A stretch of DNA of 64,000 bases, taken from Glutinoglossum americanum (lineage: Eukaryota > Ascomycota > Geoglossomycetes > Geoglossales > Geoglossaceae). Location of the stretch: contig JAGHQL010000039.1 of NCBI GenBank assembly GCA_020080175.1, positions 93,273-157,272 of the forward strand, read 5' to 3'. Positions 44,717-57,005 of this stretch are shown one piece after another (positions within the stretch are counted from its first letter, which is position 1; each line of letters begins with the position of its first letter). The notes beneath the pieces were generated by a model. The model saw nothing but the letters and a program-made list of their open reading frames with translations. It did no database searches and was not told where the DNA came from. The translations under genes and the position numbers were made by a program.

Positions 44717-47597
44717 TCACCTTCCCCTCGATCTATACGCCACAATCTCTCCATCAGGTTGTACATCGAACTCAAACTTTTCCGCCTCACCATCTTCACA
44801 AATTTCGTCATTCAGGCCCAAATACGCCATCACTAATGGCTGAACAACCGTCTCATCGACCCCATTCTGTAGACTCCTCGCCCCCAAATCTGGGCTATAC
44901 TCGTCCTTCGCCAACTGAAGGCACAACGAGGCATCACGTCGCACTATGAGATCGATATTCCCGAGTAGATTTTCGGCTTCGGAGGGGTTCTTGGGGATTT
45001 TTACAGGGGCCCGGACGGACCGCGCGAGTTGGAGAACGAATTTATGAGCTACGACGGCCTGTTCACCAAGGGAGAAGGGGAGGAAGGGAAGGATGGCATT
45101 TATGCGACCAGCGAGGGGGTGCTGTGTGGTGTGGGTTAGTGATGATTGGATGCTTAGGTAAGGGCATTTTTCCCTTTAGAGGTTGATAAACTCACCCCAA
45201 ATTCGTCGCTCAGAGCAGGTTTCAGCTTCTTCTGCAAGGCTTTTACCACTTTCTTAATCTTCCCGTGATCTTCGGTACTGGATAATTCTTTATCGTGTGT
45301 ATCGCAGAATGACTTGATCCTCCTGTCGAGCGCGTTGGTGGCGAGGATCCAGATGGTTTTTGAGCAGTCGACTACGTTAGATTTGCCGCGTCGTCTGGGG
45401 TTGGGAATTAGCTATTGTGGGGAAGCGAGAGGGATTGGAGGAGAGTGTCTTGCCGTCGGTCTGAGTAGCGTCCTATTAAGAGGTGAGCCTTCGTTTTGCG
45501 AGCTAGCTAGGCAATTTTCCAGAAGTAAGAAGTGACGAACGAACCTTCATCAAATGGAATCAGCAGCGCGTTCCGCACCCCCGGCCCTGACTTTTCAAAC
45601 TCGTCTAGAAAAACTATCGATTTCTGTCCCCCCATATGTACTAGGAAGTTGTTGAGTGGTGACCCTTCTTCTGACCCCACATATGGCGCCTTAGGTCCGA
45701 AAATGTCTGTTTCGGATCGCATTTCTGTCATGTCGACGCGCTCCATCTGGATGGATAGGAGGTCACCTAGGCGTTTCGCGAGCTCAGTCTTGCCGTGGCC
45801 GCTGGGTCCTGCGAGGGTTCTACGGTTAACGTGGAGATAGATAGAGAGAGATGGTGGGTTAAGGGGTAGAGTACCTGCAAAGACGAGAACTAGAGGCCTT
45901 TTCTTCGGGAGGACCATATAGCTGAGGAGCCTCTCGATCAGCCACCCTGCGGCTGTGGGTTGACCGATTAGGAAATACGATATCCCTAGCATCGCTGTCG
46001 AATTATTCCTCTTAGCAACCCACCGATGCCGGAACGAAGGCTGCTCCGTCCTCAAAGTCTTGTCCAGAAAGTACCGCTGGGACAAATTCAGCGCCGCCGC
46101 CAGCTTTGGGCGTATGTAATCTTTACACCAGTCCCTTTTGTCATCATCGATATCGGTAAGCGACTCCCTGGTGGGACCCTTTGCAGGGAGGTCAGTTAGG
46201 TAGGGCGTGAAGAATGCATTGGGGATCACTGAGGCGTCTGCACCGAGGCTTAGGAGAGCTGTGAGGACGTCTGTTGTGTCCTCGTCACAGTGCTCGGTGG
46301 TCAGAATGGCGAACGCAAGAAGGGGGATGTTGTAATTGTCTTCGATGACGTTGACGTCGCCGCCATGGTCCGCCCAAGTTCGTACGATAGCTTCGTCGTT
46401 AGTGGCGACAGCATAGAAGATCGCAGGGTAGTCCTCAACTTCAGCATTGAGATAGCTCGCCAGTGCCGCGGGTTGGCCGTTGTAATAAGAGAGGTAGGTC
46501 TTGAGTCGGGCGTTGGTGAGTCCATTCTGTAGCCCATTGATCACCTTCTCGATCGAGAAGGGCCCTGGCGCGGCGCCCTCGTCTGGAAACCGGTTATCTT
46601 CCGTTTCATCGAGCTCAATGATGGGAAGTTTGAAGTCCCATTGCTCGGGCCTGGGCGGGGGTCCAGGCTCTGGATCTGGACCCGATTCTGGGTCCGATTC
46701 TGAATCCGGCTCTGAGCCTGGCTCTGAGCCCGTGTCTGGGTCGGCAACGTCGGAGACTGGGGTGATGCTCTCTACGGACGGAGACTGAGGCCCTAATTTT
46801 GTCATTAGCTTCGAGTTTGAGAGAAGGGAGGTATGTATGGATTGTATGGGTTAGGAGGGTAGGAAAGTGATTTACTTGTGTGGAGCTTCGCTGGCGATTC
46901 TGGCCGTGGACTGTTTGAAAAGTTCGGAGGTGTAGGATTTGCATGCTTGCCTAAGCCGGCATCATGGGCAGTTGTGTCTGGATCGGCGTATATGCCGGGC
47001 GGATTTTTGCTTACTGGTGAAGATTTGTTCATGTTACTTTGGGGTAGATCCTTCGATGATGGTGGGCCGCGCAGGCTGTTTGTAGGCGAAGGTTCTGAAG
47101 GAGACATGCCCGGACCTGTAGCCGGTTCTCCAATGAGGTGTGGTTCGCCACGACCACCTTTTGACGTGTTGCCTGGGGTTAATGAATCTTCTGGACTTGG
47201 AATGTCGTGGTTAGTAGAGCTGGTAGGGAGTTGGGAATTGGGTTCGCCCTCGAGGGTTCTGCTGTGCTGGGATGCTCCACCTCCTGCTTCGCTATTGGGC
47301 GGATTGATTCGTCGAGGGGAGGGTGCTACCTTATATGGGTCAATGTGACAATCCCTTCAATGTTGAAGCGTAACCTACCTCGTTTAATATCTTGAGGGCA
47401 CCGAGCGCATCATCGATGTTTTGATTGCATGCCTACGTAGGAGGCTAAGTTTCTCGACCAATTATAGAATAGGATACTCGAGAAGGAAGGATGCATAGTT
47501 TATATCGTACCTTCCATGCGCAATCCGCAAGGGCTGCGTCGCAACCCGTCTCCTCTTGTAGCCTTCTAACGGCTGCCCTCGCTCGCTCAGCAGTCAT
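44717..47597 (-). CDS. UBA - ankyrin - ClpB-type AAA+ protein (CLPB/Skd3-like architecture)
   Basis: Seven exons (47597-47511, 47432-47379, 47329-46876, 46792-45875, 45808-45541, 45394-45196, 45121-44717) join in phase to 794 aa. Residues 1-48 look like a UBA domain (AVRRLQEETGCDAALADCAWK, then NQNIDDALGALKIL). A Ser/Pro-rich then Asp/Glu/Pro-rich disordered stretch follows, then ankyrin-like repeats (AIFYAVATNDEAIVRTWADH and next). The AAA+ core has Walker A GPSGHGKTELAK, pore loop PYVGSEEGSPL, Walker B SIVFLDEFEK, sensor 1 IWILATN, and sensor 2 GARSLQNGV. This is the Hsp100/ClpB second-domain type; ankyrin plus one ClpB AAA+ recalls animal CLPB (Skd3), a disaggregase. UBA suggests binding of ubiquitinated clients. 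The intron removing 46875-46793 contains an ATG that a simple frame search would take as the start. Confidence 0.85.
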
Positions 47598-48522
47598 GGC
47601 AGCAATCAGGTATCCAAGTAAACAGAATATTCCATTCACCCACCCAAGCTGGAGAAGTGTCCTAACCAGCGCGATACAAGCTAAGGCATGAGGAATGGAT
47701 TGGGTCAAAAAGCATAGACTAGGTGATTTAGGATGGTTGAAATACAGTAGTTAGCCACTGGAATTGCCGGTGGTGGGGGGTCAGGACAACGAAGGACGAC
47801 AACGAAGGACGAGGCTGATGCCAAGCTCAAAATGTGTCTATTTTCCGAGACACTTCAGAGCTGCACTCCATATGCATGCTGCACCTTAACGCGCACCCTG
47901 CGCGTCCGTACCAATCCCCGAAACGAGTCTCGATTAATGGGCATTTATTTCATCTTGGCACAGGGCTGTATTTATTGTTTGGACCAAGGCCGGCGTGGCT
48001 AGGCAGCAACAGCGAGTTAGAAGTACAAATATCGTCTCGTGTGGTTCTGTCGGCAGTGCCAACACAGTCGAGGGTGGTCATTGGCCAGCATTTTGGCCTC
48101 GGTTTACGGACGTATCGCACCGAGCTCGGAGTGAGGCAATCAACTAAGGACTCATCCGTCTGTTAGCCACCCTGTCCCCCGCAGCCAGTTAAGATGTTTC
48201 TCACCCTTGCCGTACCGGTTCGGTGAACGTAGCGAGTAAGTTGACTACCTTTTACACGCTGATGCGGGGACATGCATTCTCGGCGACAAGCGAATTTCGC
48301 ATTCGCCTTCCTTGAGGTGACGCATTGATACAGTGGGAGCCCTAGCGCTGGACTTTCTAAGGTGGTTGTATGGCAGCCGGCGGCGTAGCTTGTGCTCCGT
48401 CTCATCAAACGGCAACTGCTTCGTTCTATCCTAGTCACTCTACCCTATCTTACCACCTTTTAACATAGCTACCATTGAGTCGCTGCGTCACACGCTGATA
48501 CTGAAGCATCCGCATCGCTAAA
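47598..48522. other. Shared upstream region of divergent AAA+ and vWA-E2 genes
   Basis: About 925 bp between the divergent starts. A short tandem GGACGACAACGAA repeat lies at about 47784-47810. No gene is supported. Confidence 0.45.
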
Positions 48523-51500
48523 ATGGTACGCCCTAAGCAAGAGAAAGGAGGGAAAGCCTTGCCGCCACTTCAACCCACAAGCCCCATAGCGGAAATTGGC
48601 CATAGCCAATCTCTGCGAGATGACTTGCCCTCGACAAAGGGAGGGAAAAGTCTAGCAAGAAGTATTCAATTTACTCTTGGGTCGCCATTACAGGTAGATA
48701 TCTCATCCCGAGTGTGCCATAGCCTAACCACGCTAAAAGTATCTTGGAGTCGAGTGCGCAATCACGAGGCACTCTTGAGAGCCATGCGGGAATTACAGCG
48801 GCGAACCAGCTGGCGCCAGCGCCAGCTGTAGCCAAGCATACAGCGGCAACAATATCCACGAAACCTGCCAAAACGAAGCGGGTCAAAGGCAGGGGACGAG
48901 GGGATATCATAGGCCAAGCTGACGCGATCTCGCGTGAGAAGGAATTGGCGAAAAGCGAACACGAGAGACTCCAAAAGGACATGGAAAACGTTCTACGTGA
49001 GAGAGACGACGCGAGGGTTGAGGCTGAGAGGCTCCAGAGGACTGTATAACCAATCCTGCTAGAGAGGCTCCAGGGAGCCATGGACAAGGCCCTATTTGAG
49101 AGAGACCAAGCGAAGGCCGAATCGGATGGACTCCAAAGAACCCAATTCGAGAAAATGATAAAACTGACACTTCAACTCCAGTCAGAATGAGGTTCTTGCG
49201 CAGAGGAGATTAGAGGTCTAGAGAGTGAAGTCACACTGCTTCATGCGAAACTTGACACAGTTGCGGGCGACAGTACCGCAAGCATTAAAATCCTGGAGGA
49301 ACAAAATTAGCCCTCCAGGTAGACCTAGACATCAGCTGTCGAGAGATGGTACAGAAAACAACTGATCTGGAAACCGAGAGGGACCGACTCGCCGCCGAGA
49401 TAGGAGGCCTAGAAACCAATATATCGGCACTGAGAGCCGAATTGGGCGGCGTCCGTCAAGAGGCTCAATTGGAAGTCGACACTCTGAAGGCCAAAAATCT
49501 CACACATCTTGAGGAACTCGCTGCCAACACAGAGACGATCGGTTACCTCGCACAAGAAAATTCTTCTCAGGCAGGTGTGGTTAGAAACCTAACCCGAGAA
49601 AATATTTCCCTCCAGGAGAAAGGAACAAGCCTAGCTTATGATCTCGAACTCTTGAGGGGGAGACCTCCTCTCTAAGGGAAGCTGCCACTAGCGCGGAAAC
49701 CTTGGGTGAGGAGATAGCCGTCCTCAGTGAAAAGCTTACAAGAAGCTCAGAAGAGAAGGTCGGCATGACCGGCCAGATCGAGGAGCTCCGACGCGAGAAC
49801 GCTGACATGGCTGGCGAGATTAAAAGCCTATTAATGGCTAATGAGATTCTTAATAGTGGCATTCTAAATGTAACATACGGCCCCAAGGGGCCGGCTGATA
49901 ACAGGACTCCTATAGCTGCCAGAAGGCCCCCAGACCCATCGCCTGTCATACTTACTCAGCCCAACAGCCTCGGCACCCAAAAAGCTAGTCGCTCCCCCCA
50001 GCTCAGAAATTCCGCGGCTCCTGTGCCTCCTAGACCCCGGAGGCCTGTGCCTACGCCCGGCATTCTGGCCTCCAGCCTAGAGCCGAAGTCTACGATAGTT
50101 GTACCGAGGAGGCCGAAGCCTCTGCCAGTTGTTCTGGAGGTTACAGAGGCTACGCCAATTGTGCCGGAGATCCCGGAAACCTATCAACTTCATGTGCGCT
50201 ATATCCACATCTACTCGGCCTTATCGAAGTCCCGGCTATGCGACATCCCACCCTACCCTACCCCACTCACATCAGACAAGACGGTCAGTGACCTAAAGTG
50301 CCTCCCGCTGAAGGAGCCGCATTCGTATCCGGGGAATCGCACCGGTTCGTCTATCGAACTCTTCGTCAGTTCCTTCCATGCTTCGACAGTAGATCAACAG
50401 GTTGTTTCCCTAGCGGACCTAGGGCTTAGGGGGACGGCACAGGATCCGGTTGATATTTACGCCATCCAACTCTCTGGTGAGCCTGAATCTAGTATGAGCA
50501 TCAGATATACCAGCCGTGGAATCGCTACATTTAGAACATGTCTAAGGATACTCCTGGCGGGCGTCAGAGCCCAAAATTGTCTTGCTAGTACGCTGGAAGT
50601 CATCTGGGAGGTGACACATTTCCCTCCTGCCGTGATCTCGCTCAAGGAGCTCTACGAGAGGGGCGATGGGGTGCCATTATCTTGCGCAATAGTGGCAATT
50701 TGTGTTGGAGAGCTGGTCCAAAAGGTAGTGACTGGATGGTCGCCCAAACCAAGCGAATCGCTCGAATTTTCCCGACCAATATTTGCTGGAATCTATAATT
50801 TAACCTTGAGACGCCATAAGAAAGCCAAAAAGGGACAGGCTATTGCGAGAAGTGTAATACTGGCAGAAGTGGCAGAAGCGGCAGAAGGATCGCGCACAAG
50901 CCGGAGTGTCGTGAACATTGGCGTTTGTCGGACGGCTTTCCAAAAGCCGAAGCATATGAACCCTGATGGAAGGAAGTCTACAAAGACAACCCGCGTCCGC
51001 AGGGAGGCGGAGGACGATATAGAGTCGACATTCCTTGCTCTCGCCAAATGGGGCAGGTACGACAGCGTCGCCGACTACTATTTCTATCGGCCCGGATATC
51101 CCTCAGAAGAATACACATATCCCCTCCAACAGGAAAGCTTTCTAGCTTTCCTTGATTCGGCAAATCGAGTCGAGAAGTTCAAAGTTATCGGTCCGCAGCA
51201 GCTTGGTATTCTGCAACCTCCATGCATCACCCTTAACAGGGATGGGTACGTTTCTGTTTATAACCCTAAAAGTATTCCCTGTGGGGAAGTCTATCCATCG
51301 ATCTGGAACGCGATATCCGGGGAGCAGTCGTTAGCGGGGGAAGATCCTGGGCAGTCTTTGTTGCAGATCCTACAGCCTATCATTAAGAAGCGGCAAAAAG
51401 AAGGCACCTGGGAGGTAGATGCTTGGACCACTGAGCAAGGGATAGCTGGGGGTGCCGAGTCTTCGGGAGAGGGCATCGTCATTTGTGTTGACTGCAGTAT

Positions 51501-53006
51501 AAGCATGGCTGGGGGTATGGGTGGCGGATGGGGTAGTGACTCAATGGCTTCAACGGACTCTGGACGAACCTGGTTGAGCAGAGTGTCCGAAGCGAAAGAA
51601 CTGTTTGAGGACCTGGTCGCCCGAATGGCCGCATATAAACTCCCAACTTACCTCGGTCTTCTCACCACCCCGGAAACCCCTGGTATTGACCAGCATCCCA
51701 CCCCTGTGCTCTACGACGTCAAGGACAAGCTTAAAACGATCTACCCGAACGGCTGCGAGGAGATCTGCAAGACGCTTGATAAGGCGCTGCACATGCTAGT
51801 TAAGTTTCACGAGAAGCATCCTGAAGCGAAACTGCGCATTATTTCCTATCGGATGGGGGGAGCAGCATCTACGAGCCTTCCCCATGGAAGACATGCGAAG
51901 CGCTTTGTACTGCAGGTATTGTGGTAGATTCTATCTTAGTGGGACCACACCCTCAAGGCTTGCTTTTTAAGGTACGTATAGCCTGCGTAGCGGTTCGGAA
52001 ATTCGGGAAGGATCCGCGCGCTGAATTACACGGCGGAGCCAGATGAGCAAATTAACCGGTGGCTACACTATCCGCCCCGAAAATCGCGACGCCTTCTTCC
52101 AGATTCCCCTCCTCGAAAGCCTCCTTGATATTCGCCACCGCCCTAACATCCAACGCCCCGTCATGCGGCTGACATCTCTTGCCTTCGATGCTATGGTAGT
52201 GCCAGACGCAGACTTCAAGTCACGCTTCGACTGCCCACCCATAAGGCCACACCCGCACCAAATCGACTCTTTCATCCTTCTTCAACACACTGTGCGCCTC
52301 GGCGACTCCACTATTACTATTGCGCGCCCCTCGGAGCTTGGCCGAGCATCAGGAGCAGGGAGAAAACGGATTCTCCTGGAGGAGCTGCGACTCATGTCGC
52401 GAACTCGCATACGTACATGGACGTCTATGTTAGCGAGAGTAATATTGGGTTTTGGAAGATTGCAATGCAGGGGCCGCCAGATCCACCTTATGCCCCTGGA
52501 GCATTTATGCTGTATGTGGATATGGGGGAGTCATACCCAAGGCAGCCGCCCAACGCTAGATTCATTACCCCAATACTGCATCCAAACATCACCAAGGTGA
52601 GTTGCGCCTTGTCGATGACTCTGTTGCCCTTTAGAAGTTAATTGCCTATGTAGCAAGGGCGAATCTGTCATCCGATCTTGGACCGCGAATGGGATCCAAA
52701 GACGCGGATCTACGAGGTGCTGCAGCAGCTCTGGGGTATGCTTATGGTTGTTGAGGTAAATGCATATCCTCCCCACAGATGCCGTTACAGGACTCACAGC
52801 ACCACATTACTAAGATTCGAGACTCCGTGAACCCGATATTTGCTATGAGAATTTGGGCAGACGCGGAGAGTGGGCGGAGAGATATAGCTGACCATGTAAG
52901 ACCGTTTCAATATCCCATTAGCCCCATTGCTTTCTGACGACTATCGTAGATCCGGCGGTTTGCCTCCAGAACCCGGACGCAGCTGAAGGCTGAGATTGGG
53001 GTGTAA
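48523..53006 (+). pseudogene. Decayed vWA - E2 (UBC) fusion gene with coiled-coil N-terminus
   Basis: The frame starts at 48523, splices cleanly (48693 to 48750) into a coiled coil, and then meets three in-frame stops: TAA 49047, TGA 49188, TAG 49308. Frame changes are needed near 49310-49345, 49655 (G-run), 51860 and 52400. Between 49702 and 51927 a 741-codon frame is intact. It holds a Vint-like/beta region and a vWA domain with the MIDAS motif DCSIS (EGIVICVDCSISM). The vWA part continues as LTGGYTIRPENRDAFF (about 52050). The E2 fold follows: MDVYVSESNIGFWK, HPNIT, then after an intron GRICHPIL with the catalytic Cys, WGML, and three further exons ending at 53006 (52654-52755, 52791-52895, 52950-53006). 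Neighbouring genes read cleanly, so the lesions are probably real decay. Confidence 0.75.
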
Positions 53007-53617
53007 TGGGCAGGGGAGCAGGGATTCGAGCGGGGGGTCGGTAGGGCGAGGCAGCACGATAGAAGGGTTAATCAGTTTAATCAGTTACACCAGCAGATGT
53101 GTTAAATTAGCGAATAATACTCCCTCCGTTCTCCACCGGAGCCTTATGTAGGTAGCCAAAGTGGCCCTAAGCCTATTAAAGTACCAAGTTTCGGTTCCCC
53201 AACCCCACACCCCCTAGCTGATCCTTCATTTCCGTGGGAGGATATCTGTCTGGCTGTCTGCCTGGATACTCATTTTGCACCTAGCCGCGACCCTGCACAC
53301 TGAGGGAATTCGTAACTAGCATTGCAATACGTATATGCCTTACAATAACTTAACTCAAACCAATTGCCCAATTCGTATAATCATCACCCCATGTTACCAC
53401 TCGTCAACCCAACGCCGCCACAAATGAAGAGAGTACGATACCCGTCACTTCAGTCGGTAGTCAACCCAAACAACTTAAATCCCTAGGGAGACCCTTAGGG
53501 CTAAACCCTGTGAATAGAACCTCGGTTGGTTGGCAGGGTATATTGCACTTTATGACTGGGGGTGAATCATTATCCCCAAAGTGCTAAAAATATCGCCAGG
53601 GAGTAGAAACTGCGGCC
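53007..53617. other. Intergenic stretch between convergent genes
   Basis: No gene seen; this is the 3' region of both neighbours. Confidence 0.5.
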
Positions 53618-54899
53618 TTAGCGCTGATCCTCCTCCAAGACGCCATAACCAGCTTTCCGCTTCTTAGAACCGAGGATCTCTTGCGGGCTCACCGCACGTC
53701 CCAGCTGCTCGGTCAACTCTCCGTCGAGGGTCGCCATGCTCTCGGAGATGGGGCCTCGGGGAAGCAGCTGTCCTTCTTCCGGTCGAGGGGCCGAGCATGA
53801 TAGTATGGCTCGCTCCCCGCGTGCGACCCGAAGCCTCTTTTCACCTTTTTTCCCCGGGAGCGTTGGTCGCATCTGGTGATCTGTGGGTCGATCGCCTGAG
53901 TGTGTGACCCGATCTCGCTCGACCCGGAGCCTCATCTTATTCTGTTCCTCAAGGAGGGCCAGCTGCATATGGTAGTCGGAGAGGGCATCACTCCTTGCTG
54001 GCCTCACATAAAAATCACTAAGATACTCTCCGAGTGACCCCCCGGAATGTTTGTCATTTGCCGGATTGTTCTTCTGCAAAGCTGCTTGTCGGTGTTGATT
54101 CCGATTCTGGGCATACATCTCAATCGTCCTCCATTGCAGTTCTGGGGGCTGCTGTTGAAATGAGTTAAAGTGCGTTTTCGCAAGCTCCTTTGGTTTTATT
54201 CCATGGGAAATCAATAACTTGTTGGTATATTTAGCATACCGAATGGAGACAGGGTCCACCTTTCCTTGATCCGCCTCATTCCGCCGAGATATGTGGGAGC
54301 CGCTCGAAGGCCACTTTGGATATGCTGGCGGGTTTACTGGTACCTCCATAGCGGAAAGTTCCCCGTTTAGGTCCCCATCTGGCTTTTCTTGTGACCCACC
54401 CACATCCAGTTCTGGCGGTGCTGAGGGAGACGGTAACGGCGATTTAAGGTTAATTGTATCCATATGGTAGTTCCGAAGATGCTTGTTCAGGTGGTCCAGC
54501 CGGGTAAAGCCCTGGGCTCCTTTCCGAGCGCACCGTTTCTTTGGACAATCAAAGTACACAGGTTTCGCGTTATGCTGAGTGCGCATATGTCGCTCTAGAT
54601 CGCTTCTCCTGGTGAAAGTGTTACAGCCATACAAACAAACCCAATAGTTCTTCCAACTGAGTATTGTGTTAGAATTGACCATACTGCTTCAGAAAAGAAG
54701 CTAACCTGCTCTCGATGAGGATGGTTGGGGGAAGGTCCTCACGTTTCCAATACTGGGGGCTCAGTACCCAGTATTCTCTGTCTAGACCATCGACCTCAAT
54801 GGAAGGATAGTAATATTCATCAACGTTAACAGTATGACTGGTTTGATCCTGACCGCTCTCTAGGCTGCCTGGACCCAAGGACACCCTATCCGTACTCAT
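53618..54899 (-). CDS. C2H2 zinc-finger protein
   Basis: Two exons (54899-54706 and 54656-53618) join over a 49-bp intron (GTTAGC, CTAAC branch, CTCAG) to 410 aa. Two tandem fingers lie at about residues 70-130: CLYGCNTFTRRSDLERHMRTQH, then CPKKRCARKGAQGF with LDHLNKHLRNYH. The rest is disordered, rich in Gln, Arg and Pro, with a basic stretch near the end (GSKKRKAG) that could be a nuclear localisation signal. It would act as a DNA-binding regulator in the nucleus; targets unknown. The N-terminal domain (EYYYPSIEVDGLDREYWVLS) is not recognised. Nearness to the chaperone and ubiquitin cluster suggests but does not show a regulatory link. Confidence 0.8.
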
Positions 54900-55739
54900 A
54901 TTTGTCCGTCCTGGATTGGCCAGAGGGAATCCTCTTACTTACTACGGGGCTTTCTCAATGAACTTGAAGATTCTGGAATTCGCGCAAGGCCTTGTGGGCA
55001 GCACTGCAGTGACTCTTTATGGTGGTTGGTGATTCTCGACCCCACCTAGACAGCTCACGTGGCCTCTCGCCCCGACGAATGGGTGAGTGGGGGTTCTACC
55101 CACCATTGGTGACCAACACACCCCTTCCGGTTAGCCTGGTTATCTGGGCCTACACCGGTCGGGGTTAATATCCTTGGCTTAAAGTTGATGCCCAATTTCA
55201 CGTCCACGATACCCCCCATCAATTGGGTACCAATGCATACTTGTTCAATATCTGCGGTATTTATGAAATTGGCAGGCTAGAGGCCCCAAAATTCGAGAAT
55301 GGAAGGTCGTAAGCCTCGAATATCGCCTCCGGACAAATGGTCTATCTTCCCCAGCGCACTCTCTACCAAGCCCATCATTGACATGAGGCGACCCTTGCCA
55401 CTGGATATCATGTCGATGCGTACTCTGGGTGTTTACTGCTATTAGCATTGGTGGGCCTTCGTGGGGGGCTAAGTCCCCTTTTATCACGCTTGCTTGTTCA
55501 TATTCATTATCCTACGGTTGGACTAAAGGCTTCATTCTGTCGATATGCTTCGCACCCCCGGCTCATTGGCCACTTTACTCCCCGGGCTTCTCCATAATGC
55601 CAACAGCTCAACAGGCGAGTCGCCACTGGCCCTTTTGCAGACCCAATCTATTTAGAGATCCAGAATATTGAAGTCACTGCCGCCGGCAGTATAAATTCTA
55701 CTTCAGCCAGCATCCACGCCGGATCTCCCGTCTTCACCT
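54900..55739. other. Intergenic stretch
   Basis: No supported gene; short frames only. It contains the promoter of the C2H2 gene. Confidence 0.45.
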
Positions 55740-56599
55740 CTAAAGAGTTGTATCCCTGGTACCCGCCCCTAAGCTGCCCCCAAGCTGCCCCTCATCGGCT
55801 ATGTCGCCCCGATTCCATATCCCGGCATGACATCGCCGGTCCGTAATGGCGAAGCATCTCCTGGCTATGGACACAGGGTCGTAATGGCAGATCCTCTCTT
55901 GCCAGGGAAAGCCGCCTGGGAGAACGGTTAGTTCGACGACCCAGACCAATGTATGGCCAATAAGAGGGACAAACGGCAATTCAAGGCCCCCTATTCTGTA
56001 CGGGAACCACTGCTGCGGGAGCAAGCATGCTGCCTAGCGGTATACCCGCACCCACAATACAGCGATTTCAAACGTCAATAAGCTCAGCCATTCAGATAGG
56101 TCGATGGGCTATGACTAGGGTTTGAACTTGATGTCCTAGCGGCGACGTACGGGGAAGGAGCCCGGCATAGATGCGGCCGCAACCAACGTAGTCTTCTGGA
56201 ATTGAAAACATTGGGATGGTTCTGGAAAGGCCGTGATTCCAGCTAGCCCTTGCATCTCTTGGGCATCTAGATCGACATCCCAGACACTTATTGTTGGTCT
56301 ACAGGGGATCCAAGCAGCTTTCGCTGTAGCCGTCCACACAGAGGGGAAGGGAGCTGTGCCAAACCACCCGACCTCATATGTAGATTTCCCGCTAGCCCTT
56401 GGAGGGCTCCTTAGACTTCCGGCGGCTCTCTGGCTACTTTGACTAAAGAGCATGGTATCGGGAAGGCGAAGATCCTCAGGACGAAGCACAACCTTTACTG
56501 ATGGTAGTGATCTATCCTTCCCAATAAGTATACAACCCGTTAATCTATTCTATCCACACATTACACTACAAACCCCATCGATTGGGGCCCGGATGCCAT
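55740..56599 (-). CDS. Hypothetical protein, three exons
   Basis: Not recognised. The proposed exons 56599-56570, 56516-56151 and 56012-55740 join in phase to 222 aa. The second intron is well supported (GTACGT donor, CTCCCGCAG acceptor); the first has a weak GTAGTG donor. A TATATAA box lies at about 56627-56638, some 30 bp upstream of the ATG. The protein has aromatic-rich segments (STYEVGWFGTAPFPSVWT and QWFPYRIGGLELPFVPLIGH) and no signal peptide or clear membrane helix. The start could also be an internal Met at 56453. It may be a lineage-specific gene. Confidence 0.4.
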
Positions 56600-57005
56600 T
56601 TGTGAAAATTTCCGCCTTGCTTGAAAGGATTATATAAGCCGCTCGAATTAACTACCACACCAACCCCTGGAGCATCTATATTGCGACCCCGTGGTGCGAA
56701 TCACATTAGTTAACACTAAAGCGGTACGGATTCAAGGCGATTCATATTAAAAGACGACCATACGATTTAGGAGCTTCGCTTTCCCAAGCAGGACGCATAC
56801 ATTCTCGGGCTAGATCTCTAAGCACATCTCTATTTATTAGGGAGTCTGCCCGGTAACAACTCCTATTGCCGGTGCACCAGTGCGCCAGTTCTCCTGCAAT
56901 ACATATATATATAGACCCCGCTCCCGCTGTGTAATCTAAAACAAAGCATGCTCCGATAGGAGTTCCCTCAACGTAAAGAATAAATGTCATCAGACCACGC
57001 AACCG
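56600..57005. other. Short intergenic stretch
   Basis: Holds the putative TATA box of the preceding gene and an 85-codon minus-strand frame (56742-57002) without recognised motifs. That frame may be read-through 3' sequence of the epimerase or a leftover exon. Confidence 0.35.

Noticed and set aside
46793-46805. ATG at 46805 as the start of the AAA+ protein
   Set aside because: It falls inside an intron (donor at 46875, CTAATGAC branch, TTAG acceptor) that joins the UBA-bearing exons in phase.
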